A stretch of 15,831 nt of DNA from Bacteroidales bacterium (GCA_016926765.1 JAFGNY010000025.1:1-15831), one strand, 5' to 3'; positions 1-7,426 are shown, counted from the stretch's first letter. Translations and numbers: made by a program. The notes: generated by a model from the letters alone, not told the origin.

Positions 1-122
1 GTTAATCCATATAATTCATGTTTGGGAAAGTGAGTGGTTAATACATAAATCTCAACCGTCATTTCTACACTTGCCTTCCAAACATCTAAATCTCGATGTG
101 TTTTCATAGTCTTTTTTCTCAT
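1..122 (-). CDS. Four-helix-bundle protein (23S rRNA intervening-sequence protein family), 5' part only
   Basis: The minus strand reads MKTHRDLDVWKASVEMTVEI and continues to HFPKHELYGL before the window edge. The RDLDVW opening and the FPKxELYGL segment are typical of the S23/four-helix-bundle family (named after a protein encoded in some 23S rRNA intervening sequences; also the fold of the Avd accessory protein of diversity-generating retroelements). Its cellular role is not established. Two in-frame starts exist: ATG at 122 and ATG at 107, five codons later. The second gives the usual MKTHRDLDVW beginning, so it may be the true one. About one third of a normal ~120-residue protein is visible. 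The gene is divergent from sufB, with a candidate promoter at 141-173. I see no reverse transcriptase, template repeat or rRNA, so neither retroelement nor rRNA context is supported. Confidence 0.83.
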   Translation of the reverse strand, partial: MRKKTMKTHRDLDVWKASVEMTVEIYVLTTHFPKHELYGL

Positions 123-140
123 TAATCAGAAAAAGCACCA

Positions 141-173
141 AAAAGTTATACCTTGAAAAAAAATTATTTTCAA
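141..173 (-). promoter_or_regulatory. Candidate Bacteroidota-type promoter for the four-helix-bundle gene
   Basis: On the minus strand TTG (171-173) is followed after 22 bases by TAACTTTT (141-148), one mismatch from the TAnnTTTG -7 element. The same stretch contains an A/T-rich inverted repeat, TTGAAAA (153-159) and TTTTCAA (167-173). Prediction from motif only. Confidence 0.4.
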
Positions 174-197
174 CCTGGTAACCGATCCATTCGGCAA

Positions 198-285
198 CTC
201 AGTCACTCAGTCACTTGGTCATTTGGTCACTTGGTCACTTGGTCACTCGGTCACTTGGTCACTCGGTCACTCGGTCACTCGGTCA
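198..285. repeat. 8-bp tandem repeat, 11 units, consensus CTYGGTCA
   Basis: Eleven contiguous 8-base units begin at 198, 206, 214 and so on to 278. The first two read CTCAGTCA, the rest CTTGGTCA, TTTGGTCA or CTCGGTCA. The array lies in the divergent spacer between the four-helix-bundle gene and sufB and ends about 46 bp before the sufB -7 motif. An open frame passes through it, but its translation is only the 24-base periodic reading of the repeat, so it is treated as non-coding. Confidence 0.95.
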
Positions 286-331
286 CCAGAAAATTTTCCC
301 ATAAACAAGTATTTCAATACCGAAATAGCGT

Positions 332-360
332 TATCTTTGTATCCGGATTGATTACTTTTG
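332..360 (+). promoter_or_regulatory. Candidate suf operon promoter: two -7 elements
   Basis: TATCTTTG (332-339) and TACTTTTG (353-360) both match the Bacteroidota -7 consensus TAnnTTTG. The first would give a leader of about 30 bases before the ATG at 378 and is the better candidate; the second would leave almost no leader. No clear -33 TTTG is seen at the right distance from either. No Shine-Dalgarno sequence precedes the sufB ATG, which is usual for this phylum. Confidence 0.5.
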
Positions 361-377
361 TAAAAAATTGATGATCC

Positions 378-1826
378 ATGGGATCTGATTCTAACAATTT
401 TATCAGCGAATATACTTCAGGCGAATATAAATACGGTTTTCATACGGAGATCGATACGGAGTTTGCACCTATCGGGTTGACAGAGGAGACGATCCGGTAC
501 ATCTCAGCCAGGAAAAATGAACCCGAATTTATGCTGGGGTACCGGCTCAAAGCTTACCGCCACTGGCTCACTTTGAAGATGCCAACCTGGGCGCACCTGG
601 AGATTCCGCCTATTGACTTTCAGGATATCATCTATTATGCCGCCCCAAAGAGAAAACCGGAGTTAAGCAGCCTGGATGAAGTGGATCCTGAACTGCTTGA
701 AACGTTTAATAAACTGGGGATTTCGCTTGATGAGCAGAAAAAACTGGCGGGGGTGGCCGTGGATGCAGTGGTGGACAGCGTATCGGTGAAGACAACCTTT
801 TCGGAGACCCTCTCCAAATACGGGATCATCTTCTGTTCTTTCAGCGAAGCCGTTCAGAAGCATCCCGACCTGGTCAAGCAATATATGGGCTCTGTGGTTC
901 CTTATACGGATAACTTTTTTGCCGCGCTCAATTCGGCTGTTTTCAGTGATGGTTCTTTCTGCTATATCCCGAAGGATGTGCGATGCCCGATTGAACTTTC
1001 CACCTATTTCCGGATCAATGCGGCAAACACAGGTCAGTTTGAGAGAACATTAATTGTTGCCGATGAAGGGGCCTATGTTAGCTATATGGAGGGGTGTACC
1101 GCTCCTCAACGTGATGAAAACCAACTTCATGCGGCGGTGGTGGAGATTGTCGCCCTCAAGGATGCCGAAGTGAAGTATTCCACGGTTCAGAACTGGTATC
1201 CGGGCGACAAGGAGGGCAGGGGAGGGATCTTCAATTTTGTGACCAAACGGGGCATCTGCAAAGGCAGCAATGCAAAAATTTCCTGGACCCAGGTGGAAAC
1301 CGGTTCTGCCATCACCTGGAAATACCCGAGCTGTATCCTTCTGGGAGATAACTCGGTTGGAGAGTTCTACTCGGTAGCTGTAACCAATAATCACCAGCAA
1401 GCCGACACCGGCAGCAAGATGCTTCACGTGGGACGCAACACAAGGAGTACAATCATTTCCAAAGGCATCTCGGCAGGAAAAAGCAACAACTCCTACCGGG
1501 GGTTGGTCAGGATCTCAAAAAATGCCGTGAATTCAAGAAATTACAGTCAGTGCGACTCTCTGTTGCTGGGCGATAAATGCGGGGCTCACACCTTCCCCTA
1601 TATCCAGACAGAGAATAAATCTTCTATCGTGGAGCACGAGGCAACCACCTCAAAGATCTCGGAAGATCAGTTGTTTTATTGTCAGCAGAGGGGCATTGAC
1701 ACCGAAAACGCTGTTGGCCTGATCGTCAACGGCTATGCCAAAGAGGTACTCAAGAAGCTTCCCATGGAGTTTGCCGTGGAAGCACAAAAACTGCTCTCCA
1801 TCAGTCTGGAGGGCTCAGTTGGATGA
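378..1826 (+). CDS. sufB: Fe-S cluster assembly scaffold SufB
   Basis: SufB is the core scaffold of the cytosolic SufBC2D complex on which Fe-S clusters are assembled from sulfur delivered by SufS/SufE. The 482-residue length is normal. The C-terminal part is strongly diagnostic: the motif SQCDSLLLGDKCGAHT, then EHEATTSKISEDQLFYCQQR, and the ending AVEAQKLLSISLEGSVG. By spacing, C392 corresponds to the acceptor Cys405 of E. coli SufB, and H420/E421 to His433/Glu434. An ATG at 371 is in another frame and stops at once, so 378 is the start. This is the first gene of the suf row; sufC follows after a 101-base spacer containing a GC-rich hairpin and a 20-bp palindrome. Confidence 0.97.
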   Translation: MGSDSNNFISEYTSGEYKYGFHTEIDTEFAPIGLTEETIRYISARKNEPEFMLGYRLKAYRHWLTLKMPTWAHLEIPPIDFQDIIYYAAPKRKPELSSLDEVDPELLETFNKLGISLDEQKKLAGVAVDAVVDSVSVKTTFSETLSKYGIIFCSFSEAVQKHPDLVKQYMGSVVPYTDNFFAALNSAVFSDGSFCYIPKDVRCPIELSTYFRINAANTGQFERTLIVADEGAYVSYMEGCTAPQRDENQLHAAVVEIVALKDAEVKYSTVQNWYPGDKEGRGGIFNFVTKRGICKGSNAKISWTQVETGSAITWKYPSCILLGDNSVGEFYSVAVTNNHQQADTGSKMLHVGRNTRSTIISKGISAGKSNNSYRGLVRISKNAVNSRNYSQCDSLLLGDKCGAHTFPYIQTENKSSIVEHEATTSKISEDQLFYCQQRGIDTENAVGLIVNGYAKEVLKKLPMEFAVEAQKLLSISLEGSVG

Positions 1827-1839
1827 CCCCACCCCTGCC

Positions 1840-1861
1840 CCTCCCCTGAAAGGGGGGGAGG
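1840..1861. repeat. C-tract/G-tract hairpin directly after sufB
   Basis: The sufB stop codon (1824-1826) runs straight into a C-rich stretch. CCTCCCC (1840-1846) can pair with GGGGAGG (1855-1861), or CCCCT (1843-1847) with AGGGG (1851-1855). There is no T-run after it, so a classical terminator is unlikely. It could be an mRNA-stabilising or attenuating hairpin, or an interspersed repeat. Confidence 0.6.
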
Positions 1862-1890
1862 ACTACGGGAGGAGCAGAATCAGATAGTAA

Positions 1891-1910
1891 AGACGCGGCA
1901 TGCCGCGTCT
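1891..1910. repeat. Perfect 20-bp GC-rich palindrome in the sufB-sufC spacer
   Basis: AGACGCGGCATGCCGCGTCT is identical to its own reverse complement. It lies 17 bp before the sufC ATG and would form a strong cruciform or RNA stem with almost no loop. It resembles interspersed palindromic elements seen in Bacteroidota intergenic DNA (from memory, not searched). The segment GCGTCTCAGT at its right edge occurs again at 11046-11055, between the SDR gene and the T9SS gene. Confidence 0.8.
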
Positions 1911-1927
1911 CAGTAAAGAAACCAACC

Positions 1928-2677
1928 ATGCTACTAAAAATCACCAACCTCCACGCCTCCATCAAAGGGAAAGAGATCCTGAAGGGGATCGACCTGGAGG
2001 TAAACAAAGGAGAGATCCATGCCATCATGGGGCCAAACGGAACGGGAAAATCCACCCTGGCATCGGTCATTGCCGGAAAGGATGAGTTCGAAGTCACAGA
2101 AGGCGAAATCCTCTACAATGCGAAAAACCTGATGACTCTTTCAGTGGAAGAGAGGGCAAGGGAGGGGATCTTCCTGGGCTTTCAGTATCCGGTGGAGATC
2201 CCGGGCGTCAGCATGACCAACTTCATGCGTACTGCCGTAAATGAAATTCGCAAATACCGGGGACTTGACCCCCTTTCCGCAGGAGAGTTCCTGAAAATGA
2301 TGGAAGAAAAGAAAAAACTGGTGGAGATCACCTCAAACCTCACTAACCGGAGTGTGAATGAAGGCTTCTCGGGCGGAGAGAAAAAACGGAATGAGATCTT
2401 CCAGATGGCTATGCTTGAGCCTACTCTGGCGATCCTCGACGAAACCGATTCGGGTCTCGATATCGATGCCCTCAGGGTGGTAGCCAATGGGGTGAACAAA
2501 CTCCGCACCCCGGAAAATGCATTTGTCGTGATCACGCATTACCAGCGCCTTCTCGAATATATTATCCCTGATTTCGTTCATGTTCTGTTTGAAGGACGCA
2601 TTGTGAAATCGGGAGGGAAAGAGCTGGCGCTTGAACTGGAAGAGAAAGGTTATGACTGGATAAAACAGCAACACTGA
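1928..2677 (+). CDS. sufC: Fe-S assembly ATPase SufC
   Basis: SufC is the ABC-type ATPase of the SufBCD complex; ATP binding dimerises it and rearranges SufB-SufD during cluster assembly. It is cytosolic, not a transporter subunit. The 249-residue protein has the Walker A GPNGTGKST (G35-T43), Q-loop Q86 in GFQYP, signature FSGGEKKRNE (147-156), Walker B LAILDETDSGLD with D171/E172, and the H-loop H204 in VITHYQRLL. FSGGEKKRNE and DETDSGLD are the SufC-specific versions. Its stop overlaps the sufD start by one base (TGATG at 2675-2679), which indicates translational coupling. Confidence 0.97.
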   Translation: MLLKITNLHASIKGKEILKGIDLEVNKGEIHAIMGPNGTGKSTLASVIAGKDEFEVTEGEILYNAKNLMTLSVEERAREGIFLGFQYPVEIPGVSMTNFMRTAVNEIRKYRGLDPLSAGEFLKMMEEKKKLVEITSNLTNRSVNEGFSGGEKKRNEIFQMAMLEPTLAILDETDSGLDIDALRVVANGVNKLRTPENAFVVITHYQRLLEYIIPDFVHVLFEGRIVKSGGKELALELEEKGYDWIKQQH

Positions 2678-4086
2678 TGGAACCTTCTGCTTCTAATCCG
2701 ATCACACGCGAGTATTTGCTGAATCTCTTCCAGGAGAACTATAAGAAGCTGATTGCCGGTGATACGCCTGTTTTGCAGGCCCGTCGTGAAATGGCGATCG
2801 CTGCCTTTAAAAAACTCGGTTTCCCGGATAAAAAAACAGAAGATTGGAGAAGTACCGACCTTTCCGGAAGTCTGGGACTGGACTATCATTACCCCCTGGG
2901 TCCTTCCGAAGAGAAAGACCTGCAGAAGGTCTTCCGGTGTGATATCCCGCACCTGGATACCGCTGTGATCGGCCAGCTGAACGGCTGGTATGTGTCGAAA
3001 GATGTTCCTCTGATCGAGCTGGGTAATGGAATCATCATCGGCAGCCTGGCAGAAGCTATTAAAAAATATCCCCATCTGATTGAGCCCCATCTTGGCCAGT
3101 ACACCAACGTGGAATCCAACGCCTTTGCCGCCCTCAATGCTGCGTTTACTACCGATGGTACCTTTATCTACATCCCCGATGGGGTGAAGAGTGAAAAGGC
3201 GGTTCAACTGGTCAATGTGATCCAGCACAGGGAGAACATTTTTATTCAGTCGCGGAACCTGGTGGTGCTTGGGAAAGGGGCAAAGCTGACGGTGGTACAT
3301 TGCGACGACTCTTACGATTACCAGCCCTCCTTCTCCAACATTGTTACCGAGATCGTGTTGGGAGAAGGGGCTTTTCTCGACCACTACAAGCTTCAGAACC
3401 TGAATAACACCTCTACCCTTGTGAGCTCCAACTGGTTTCATCTGGAGAAGGAAGCGCAATTAAAGTCTCATTACATCTCACTCAACGGAGCGCTATTAAG
3501 GAACAACACCTACGTCAGATTCGACGGACCTTTTGGAGATGCCACGATCTACGGTCTTTACCTGATGGACCGGAAACAACATATCGACAACTATGTTGCC
3601 GTCGATCACGCCTCTCCCGATTGTGAGAGCAAGGAACTCTTCAAGGGGATCCTCGACGAACATGCCACCGGTGTGTTTAACGGGCATATCCTGGTTGAGA
3701 GGGATGCCCAGAGGACCAATGCGTATCAGAACAACCGGAATCTCTTGCTGACCGATACCGCAAAGATCAACTCCAAACCGTTCCTGGAGATCTACAACGA
3801 CGATGTCAAATGCTCACACGGATCCACTACCGGCCAGTTGGATGAGAACGCGATGTTCTACCTCCGCCAGAGAGGTATCGGAGAGGATAATGCCCGGATG
3901 TTGCTGATGTTCGCCTTCGCGGATGAGGTGGTCAGCAGGATTGCAATTGAACCTCTGCGTTTCAGGATAGAAGATATGGTGAAGAAACGCCTTCAGGGAG
4001 AGTTACAGATCTGTGAACAATGCGTGTTGCATTGCAGTACACCGGAACATCCTGTGGAGTTCAGGATTGATCTCAGTAAGATATAA
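2677..4086 (+). CDS. sufD: Fe-S cluster assembly protein SufD
   Basis: SufD is the SufB paralogue that completes the SufBC2D scaffold and is needed for iron acquisition in the complex. The 469-residue protein contains the family core: IYIPDGVKSEKAVQLVNVI, the NNTYVRFDG strand region, and NDDVKCSHGSTTGQLDENAM followed by FYLRQRGI. C379 and H381 sit in the CSHGS segment, where the functionally important histidine of E. coli SufD (His360) lies. The C-terminal tail carries a cysteine group, CEQCVLHC (C446, C449, C453), after the usual helical end. The start overlaps the sufC stop. A 53-base spacer separates it from sufS; it contains only a weak hairpin around GAAAT/ATTTC. Confidence 0.96.
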   Translation: MEPSASNPITREYLLNLFQENYKKLIAGDTPVLQARREMAIAAFKKLGFPDKKTEDWRSTDLSGSLGLDYHYPLGPSEEKDLQKVFRCDIPHLDTAVIGQLNGWYVSKDVPLIELGNGIIIGSLAEAIKKYPHLIEPHLGQYTNVESNAFAALNAAFTTDGTFIYIPDGVKSEKAVQLVNVIQHRENIFIQSRNLVVLGKGAKLTVVHCDDSYDYQPSFSNIVTEIVLGEGAFLDHYKLQNLNNTSTLVSSNWFHLEKEAQLKSHYISLNGALLRNNTYVRFDGPFGDATIYGLYLMDRKQHIDNYVAVDHASPDCESKELFKGILDEHATGVFNGHILVERDAQRTNAYQNNRNLLLTDTAKINSKPFLEIYNDDVKCSHGSTTGQLDENAMFYLRQRGIGEDNARMLLMFAFADEVVSRIAIEPLRFRIEDMVKKRLQGELQICEQCVLHCSTPEHPVEFRIDLSKI

Positions 4087-4139
4087 TGGCACATTCTATG
4101 AAATGAATGATTTCGTGAATAATTAATCGAAAATTCCCA

Positions 4140-5360
4140 ATGGTGTTTCCTGTAGAAAAAATACGCGCCGATTTCCCGATCCTCTCAACACGGGTTTACA
4201 ACAAGCCGTTGGTTTACTTCGATAATGCCGCCACTACACAGAAACCACTTCAGGTCATCCGGGCTATTACGGAATACTACGAGAAGGAAAACTGCAATAT
4301 CCACCGGGGAGTTCATTTTCTGAGTGTCAGGGCGACAGAGGCTTATGAAGATGCGCGGTGCGTGATACGCGATTTCATACATGCAAAGAGCTGTCATGAA
4401 ATTATTTTTACACGGGGGACAACTGAATCGATCAACCTGGTGGCTGCTTCATTCGGTAAGCAATTTATCCATGAAGGGGATGAAGTGATCACCTCGGTGA
4501 TGGAACACCACTCCAATTTTGTGCCCTGGCAGCAGATGTGCCTCGAACGGAAAGCCACCCTGAAATTCATCCCGTTGCTGGAAGACGGATCACTTGATAT
4601 GGATGCTTACCGGGAGATGATCACTCCGAACACCCGCCTTGTGGCCGTGACCCACATCTCTAATGTCCTCGGAACGATCAATCCGGTAAATGAAATCATT
4701 GCCCTGGCCCATCAGCACAACATCCCGGTGCTGATTGACGGAGCTCAGGCGGTAGCCCATATGAACGTGGATGTGCAGGAGATGGACGCCGATTTTTACT
4801 GTTTCAGCGGGCACAAAATGTATGCGCCGATGGGCATAGGCATCCTGTACGGCAAGGAGAGATGGCTGGAACAAATGCCTCCCTACCAGATGGGAGGAGA
4901 GATGATCAAAGAGGTCTTTTTTACTCACACTACCTTCAACGAACTCCCTTTTAAATTTGAAGCCGGCACTCCGAATGTCGAAGGGGCGATGGGCGTTCGT
5001 ACTGCCATCCGTTATCTTGGGGAAACCGGAATGGACCGGATTGACGCTTACGAAAAGGAACTTCTCGGTTATGCCACCCAGCGGCTTCTGGAAATAGACG
5101 GGATTCAACTCTATGGAACTGCTCCGCATAAAGCCAGCCTGATCTCGTTTCTCATGAATAACATTCATCCCTATGATGCCGGAATGATCATTGATAAGCT
5201 GGGAATCGCCGTGCGTACCGGTCACCTTTGTGCTCAGCCGCTGATGGAGTATCTCAAGATTCCCGGCACCATCAGGGCCTCGTTTGCCTTCTACAACACA
5301 AACGAAGAGATCGACCGGCTGGTGGAAGCGGTGAAGAAAGCGAAGGAGATGCTTTTGTAA
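4140..5360 (+). CDS. sufS: Cysteine desulfurase SufS (group II)
   Basis: SufS is a PLP enzyme that converts L-cysteine to L-alanine and forms a persulfide on its active-site cysteine, which it passes to SufE. The 406-residue protein matches the family in length and numbering: H123 in VMEHHSNF, the PLP lysine K226 in CFSGHKMYAP, and the catalytic C364 in VRTGHLCAQP. These are the same residue numbers as in E. coli SufS. The N-terminus has YFDNAATTQKP, typical of group II enzymes. The RxGHLCAQP form rather than RxGHHCAQP is a small variation. It is followed 20 bases later by the GH13 gene. Confidence 0.97.
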   Translation: MVFPVEKIRADFPILSTRVYNKPLVYFDNAATTQKPLQVIRAITEYYEKENCNIHRGVHFLSVRATEAYEDARCVIRDFIHAKSCHEIIFTRGTTESINLVAASFGKQFIHEGDEVITSVMEHHSNFVPWQQMCLERKATLKFIPLLEDGSLDMDAYREMITPNTRLVAVTHISNVLGTINPVNEIIALAHQHNIPVLIDGAQAVAHMNVDVQEMDADFYCFSGHKMYAPMGIGILYGKERWLEQMPPYQMGGEMIKEVFFTHTTFNELPFKFEAGTPNVEGAMGVRTAIRYLGETGMDRIDAYEKELLGYATQRLLEIDGIQLYGTAPHKASLISFLMNNIHPYDAGMIIDKLGIAVRTGHLCAQPLMEYLKIPGTIRASFAFYNTNEEIDRLVEAVKKAKEMLL

Positions 5361-5365
5361 TTACG

Positions 5366-5372
5366 AAGGAGG
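5366..5372 (+). promoter_or_regulatory. Strong Shine-Dalgarno AAGGAGG before the GH13 gene
   Basis: AAGGAGG ends 8 bases before ATG 5381. Other genes here lack such a site, so it helps decide the GH13 start. An ATG at 5374 is too close and its frame ends quickly. Confidence 0.6.
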
Positions 5373-5380
5373 AATGACTG

Positions 5381-6895
5381 ATGAGAAAAAGCGAAAAGCG
5401 AAAAGCGAAAAGCGAACGGCAAAATCCAACCCTTCTCCAAATCAACACCCGTGTTTATCTCAATGCACTCTCCCGAAGGTTAACACGTCAGGCTACACTG
5501 GACGATATCCCTGACGAAGAGATCGAAACCTGGGCCATCTCAGGATTTGATTGGATTTACCTCCTTAGTGTCTGGCGGACAGGAGAAGCGGGCCGACAGA
5601 TCTCCAGGGCAAATCCTCAGTGGAGAAAAGAGTTCGAAGAGACACTCGATGATCTGGAAGAAGATGATATCATCGGCTCGGGTTTTGCGATCACAGGGTA
5701 TACGGTAGCTGAGACAATCGGAGGGAAGGAAACGCTGAAGCGTTTCAGGCAACGGTTAGCAGGCTTCGGCATGAAGATGATGCTCGATTTTGTGCCCAAC
5801 CACATGGCGCCCGACCATCCCTGGGTGCAGGAGCATCCAGACTATTTTATCCGGGGTACCGAGGAAGATCTCCGCCACACTTCGGATAACTTCTCCTGGA
5901 TCCGGAGAAAACACGATGACCTGATCCTCGCTTACGGACGGGATCCCTATTTCTCAGGATGGCCTGACACCATTCAGTTGAATTATGGGAATCCGCACCT
6001 CCGGGAAGCCATGAAACAGGAACTCCTCCGGATTGCCTCACAGTGTGACGGCGTACGTTGCGATATGGCAATGCTGTTGCTACCGGAGGTATTCAGCCGG
6101 ACCTGGGGAATTACGATCGACTCCTTCTGGCCGGATGCCATCAGCCGGGTAAAAACAACATATCCCGGCTTTGTAATGATGGGAGAAGTTTACTGGGATA
6201 TGGAATATGAGATGCAGCAGCAGGGATTTGACTTCACATACGACAAAAGGCTTTACGACAGGTTACGTGCCGGGGAAGTTGCTCCCGTGCGCGATCATCT
6301 CAGCGCAGGAATCGAATTCCAGGAAAAGCTGGTCCGGTTTCTGGAGAATCATGATGAGCAGCGGGCAGCATCGGTGTTTTCGTGGGATGTGCATCAGGTA
6401 GCGGCGATCATTACGTTTTTGACACCCGGGCTGAAGTTTTTTCACCAGGGGGAATCTCTTGGCAGGAAGTTGAAAATCTCCCCACATCTCGGACGAGGGC
6501 CTGATGAAAAACCAAATCCTGTAATTGATGCCTTTTATGCCCGGCTTTTTACCCTGCTGAAGATGCCTGTTTTTCACGAAGGGGAGTGGCAGCTCATCAT
6601 GAGCAGTCCGGCCTGGGACGACAACCCTACCTGGCAGAATTTCATGGCCTTTTCCTGGTGTGATCAGCAGACCAACGTGCTGGCTGTGGTCAATTTTGCC
6701 TCGTACAGAGGACAATGCCGCGTTTGGCTGCCACTGGAGAACCTGGCAGGCCATCGCTGGTGTTTCAGGGATCTCTTCCGGGAAGAGCTATTTCACCGGG
6801 ATGGCGACGAACTGCACACCTACGGCTTGTACGTGGATCTGCCGGAATGGGGATACCACTTGTTCGAAGTACGAGGTACGAGGGATGAAGTATAA
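5381..6895 (+). CDS. GH13 alpha-amylase-family enzyme, cytosolic, embedded in the suf row
   Basis: The 504-residue protein has all four GH13 regions of the (beta/alpha)8 barrel: region I DFVPNH (136-141), region II GVRCD with nucleophile D228, region III MGEV with acid/base E269, and region IV ENHD with D325. It should therefore be a retaining enzyme acting on alpha-glucans or alpha-glucosides. The subfamily and exact substrate cannot be told from sequence reading alone. The C-terminal ~100 residues look like the usual beta domain. There is no signal peptide, so it is probably cytosolic. The first codons lie in an (AAAAGCG)4 repeat, giving the basic start MRKSEKRKAKSERQ; recognisable family sequence begins near residue 18 (LLQINTRV). 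The last residues EVRGTRDEV come from a GTACGAG repeat. Spacings of 20 and 28 bases to sufS and sufE suggest co-transcription. Confidence 0.88.
   Translation: MRKSEKRKAKSERQNPTLLQINTRVYLNALSRRLTRQATLDDIPDEEIETWAISGFDWIYLLSVWRTGEAGRQISRANPQWRKEFEETLDDLEEDDIIGSGFAITGYTVAETIGGKETLKRFRQRLAGFGMKMMLDFVPNHMAPDHPWVQEHPDYFIRGTEEDLRHTSDNFSWIRRKHDDLILAYGRDPYFSGWPDTIQLNYGNPHLREAMKQELLRIASQCDGVRCDMAMLLLPEVFSRTWGITIDSFWPDAISRVKTTYPGFVMMGEVYWDMEYEMQQQGFDFTYDKRLYDRLRAGEVAPVRDHLSAGIEFQEKLVRFLENHDEQRAASVFSWDVHQVAAIITFLTPGLKFFHQGESLGRKLKISPHLGRGPDEKPNPVIDAFYARLFTLLKMPVFHEGEWQLIMSSPAWDDNPTWQNFMAFSWCDQQTNVLAVVNFASYRGQCRVWLPLENLAGHRWCFRDLFREELFHRDGDELHTYGLYVDLPEWGYHLFEVRGTRDEV
5387..5414. repeat. 7-bp tandem repeat (AAAAGCG)x4 inside the GH13 start
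   Basis: Four exact AAAAGCG units occupy 5387-5414 and encode the lysine/arginine-rich N-terminus of the GH13 protein. Because the unit is 7 bases, gain or loss of one unit would shift the frame. Four units allow ATG 5381 to stay in frame with the barrel. Confidence 0.92.
6869..6882. repeat. 7-bp repeat (GTACGAG)x2 at the GH13 3' end
   Basis: Two exact GTACGAG units (6869-6882) lie in the last codons of the GH13 gene and encode its terminal EVRGTRDEV tail, beyond the conserved beta domain. Confidence 0.75.
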
Positions 6896-6899
6896 ATTG

Positions 6900-6929
6900 C
6901 CAATGACCAATAACTAATAACCAATGACC
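6900..6929. repeat. 9-bp direct repeat CCAATGACC spanning the sufE start
   Basis: CCAATGACC occurs at 6900-6908 and 6921-6929, separated by AATAACTAATAA. The second copy contains the sufE start codon (6924). The ATG in the first copy is in the same frame but meets TAA after three more codons. Confidence 0.75.
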
Positions 6930-7355
6930 ATTCCCGAAATTGAATCTCAGATCATCAGTGAATTCTCTCTTTTTGAGGACTGGATGGATAAGTACAATTA
7001 CCTCATCGAACTGGGGAAATCATTGCCCTTGATGGATCCTCATTACAAAACGGACCAGTACCTGATTTCGGGGTGCCAGTCGCAGGTGTGGCTGCAGGCA
7101 GAATACAGGGATGGGAAAGTCTTTTTTACGGCCGATAGCGATGCAATTATAACCAGAGGGATTGTGAACCTATTGATCCGGGTCTTTACGGATCAGTCTC
7201 CCCGCGATATTCTTGACGCCGGTCTCGCATTTCTTGAGCAGACCGGCCTCCGCGAACACCTCTCACCCACCCGCTCCAACGGCCTCAATGCGATGATCAA
7301 GCAGATGAAACTCTATGCCCTGGTGTTTCAGCAGAAGTATGAAGGGAAGTCATGA
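6924..7355 (+). CDS. sufE: Sulfur acceptor SufE
   Basis: SufE takes persulfide sulfur from SufS on its own cysteine and hands it to SufB, stimulating the desulfurase. The 143-residue length is normal. The active-site cysteine is C51 in YLISGCQSQVWL, the same number as E. coli SufE Cys51. The flanking PLMDPHYKTDQYLISG and the C-terminal RSNGLNAMIKQMK fit the family. The gene follows GH13 after 28 bases and is the last of the uninterrupted forward row. Its stop codon (7353-7355) is part of the first GTCATGAG repeat unit. Confidence 0.96.
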   Translation: MTIPEIESQIISEFSLFEDWMDKYNYLIELGKSLPLMDPHYKTDQYLISGCQSQVWLQAEYRDGKVFFTADSDAIITRGIVNLLIRVFTDQSPRDILDAGLAFLEQTGLREHLSPTRSNGLNAMIKQMKLYALVFQQKYEGKS

Positions 7356-7372
7356 GGTCATGGGGTCATGAG
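7349..7372. repeat. 8-bp tandem repeat GTCATGRG x3 overlapping the sufE stop
   Basis: Units GTCATGAG (7349-7356), GTCATGGG (7357-7364) and GTCATGAG (7365-7372). The TGA of sufE lies in unit one. A related array overlaps the sufT stop at 8096. Confidence 0.88.
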
Positions 7373-7426
7373 GAAATATGGAAATACGAAAAAATAACTG
7401 CCAACTTTCCACAAACTTTTTCACCT

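Noticed and set aside
153..371. 72-codon open frame over the CTYGGTCA array
   Set aside because: The predicted protein is only the periodic translation of the 8-bp repeat, with no family resemblance, and it covers the sufB promoter region.
1..377. Diversity-generating retroelement suggested by the Avd-like fold
   Set aside because: No reverse transcriptase, template repeat or variable repeat is visible, and the protein looks like the common stand-alone family member.
1050..1427. Long minus-strand open frames opposite sufB, sufD, sufS, GH13 and dxs (for example 2650-3459, 4590-5225, 9205-9918)
   Set aside because: All lie antisense to well-recognised genes, show no domain motif, and are explained by codon bias of the true strand.
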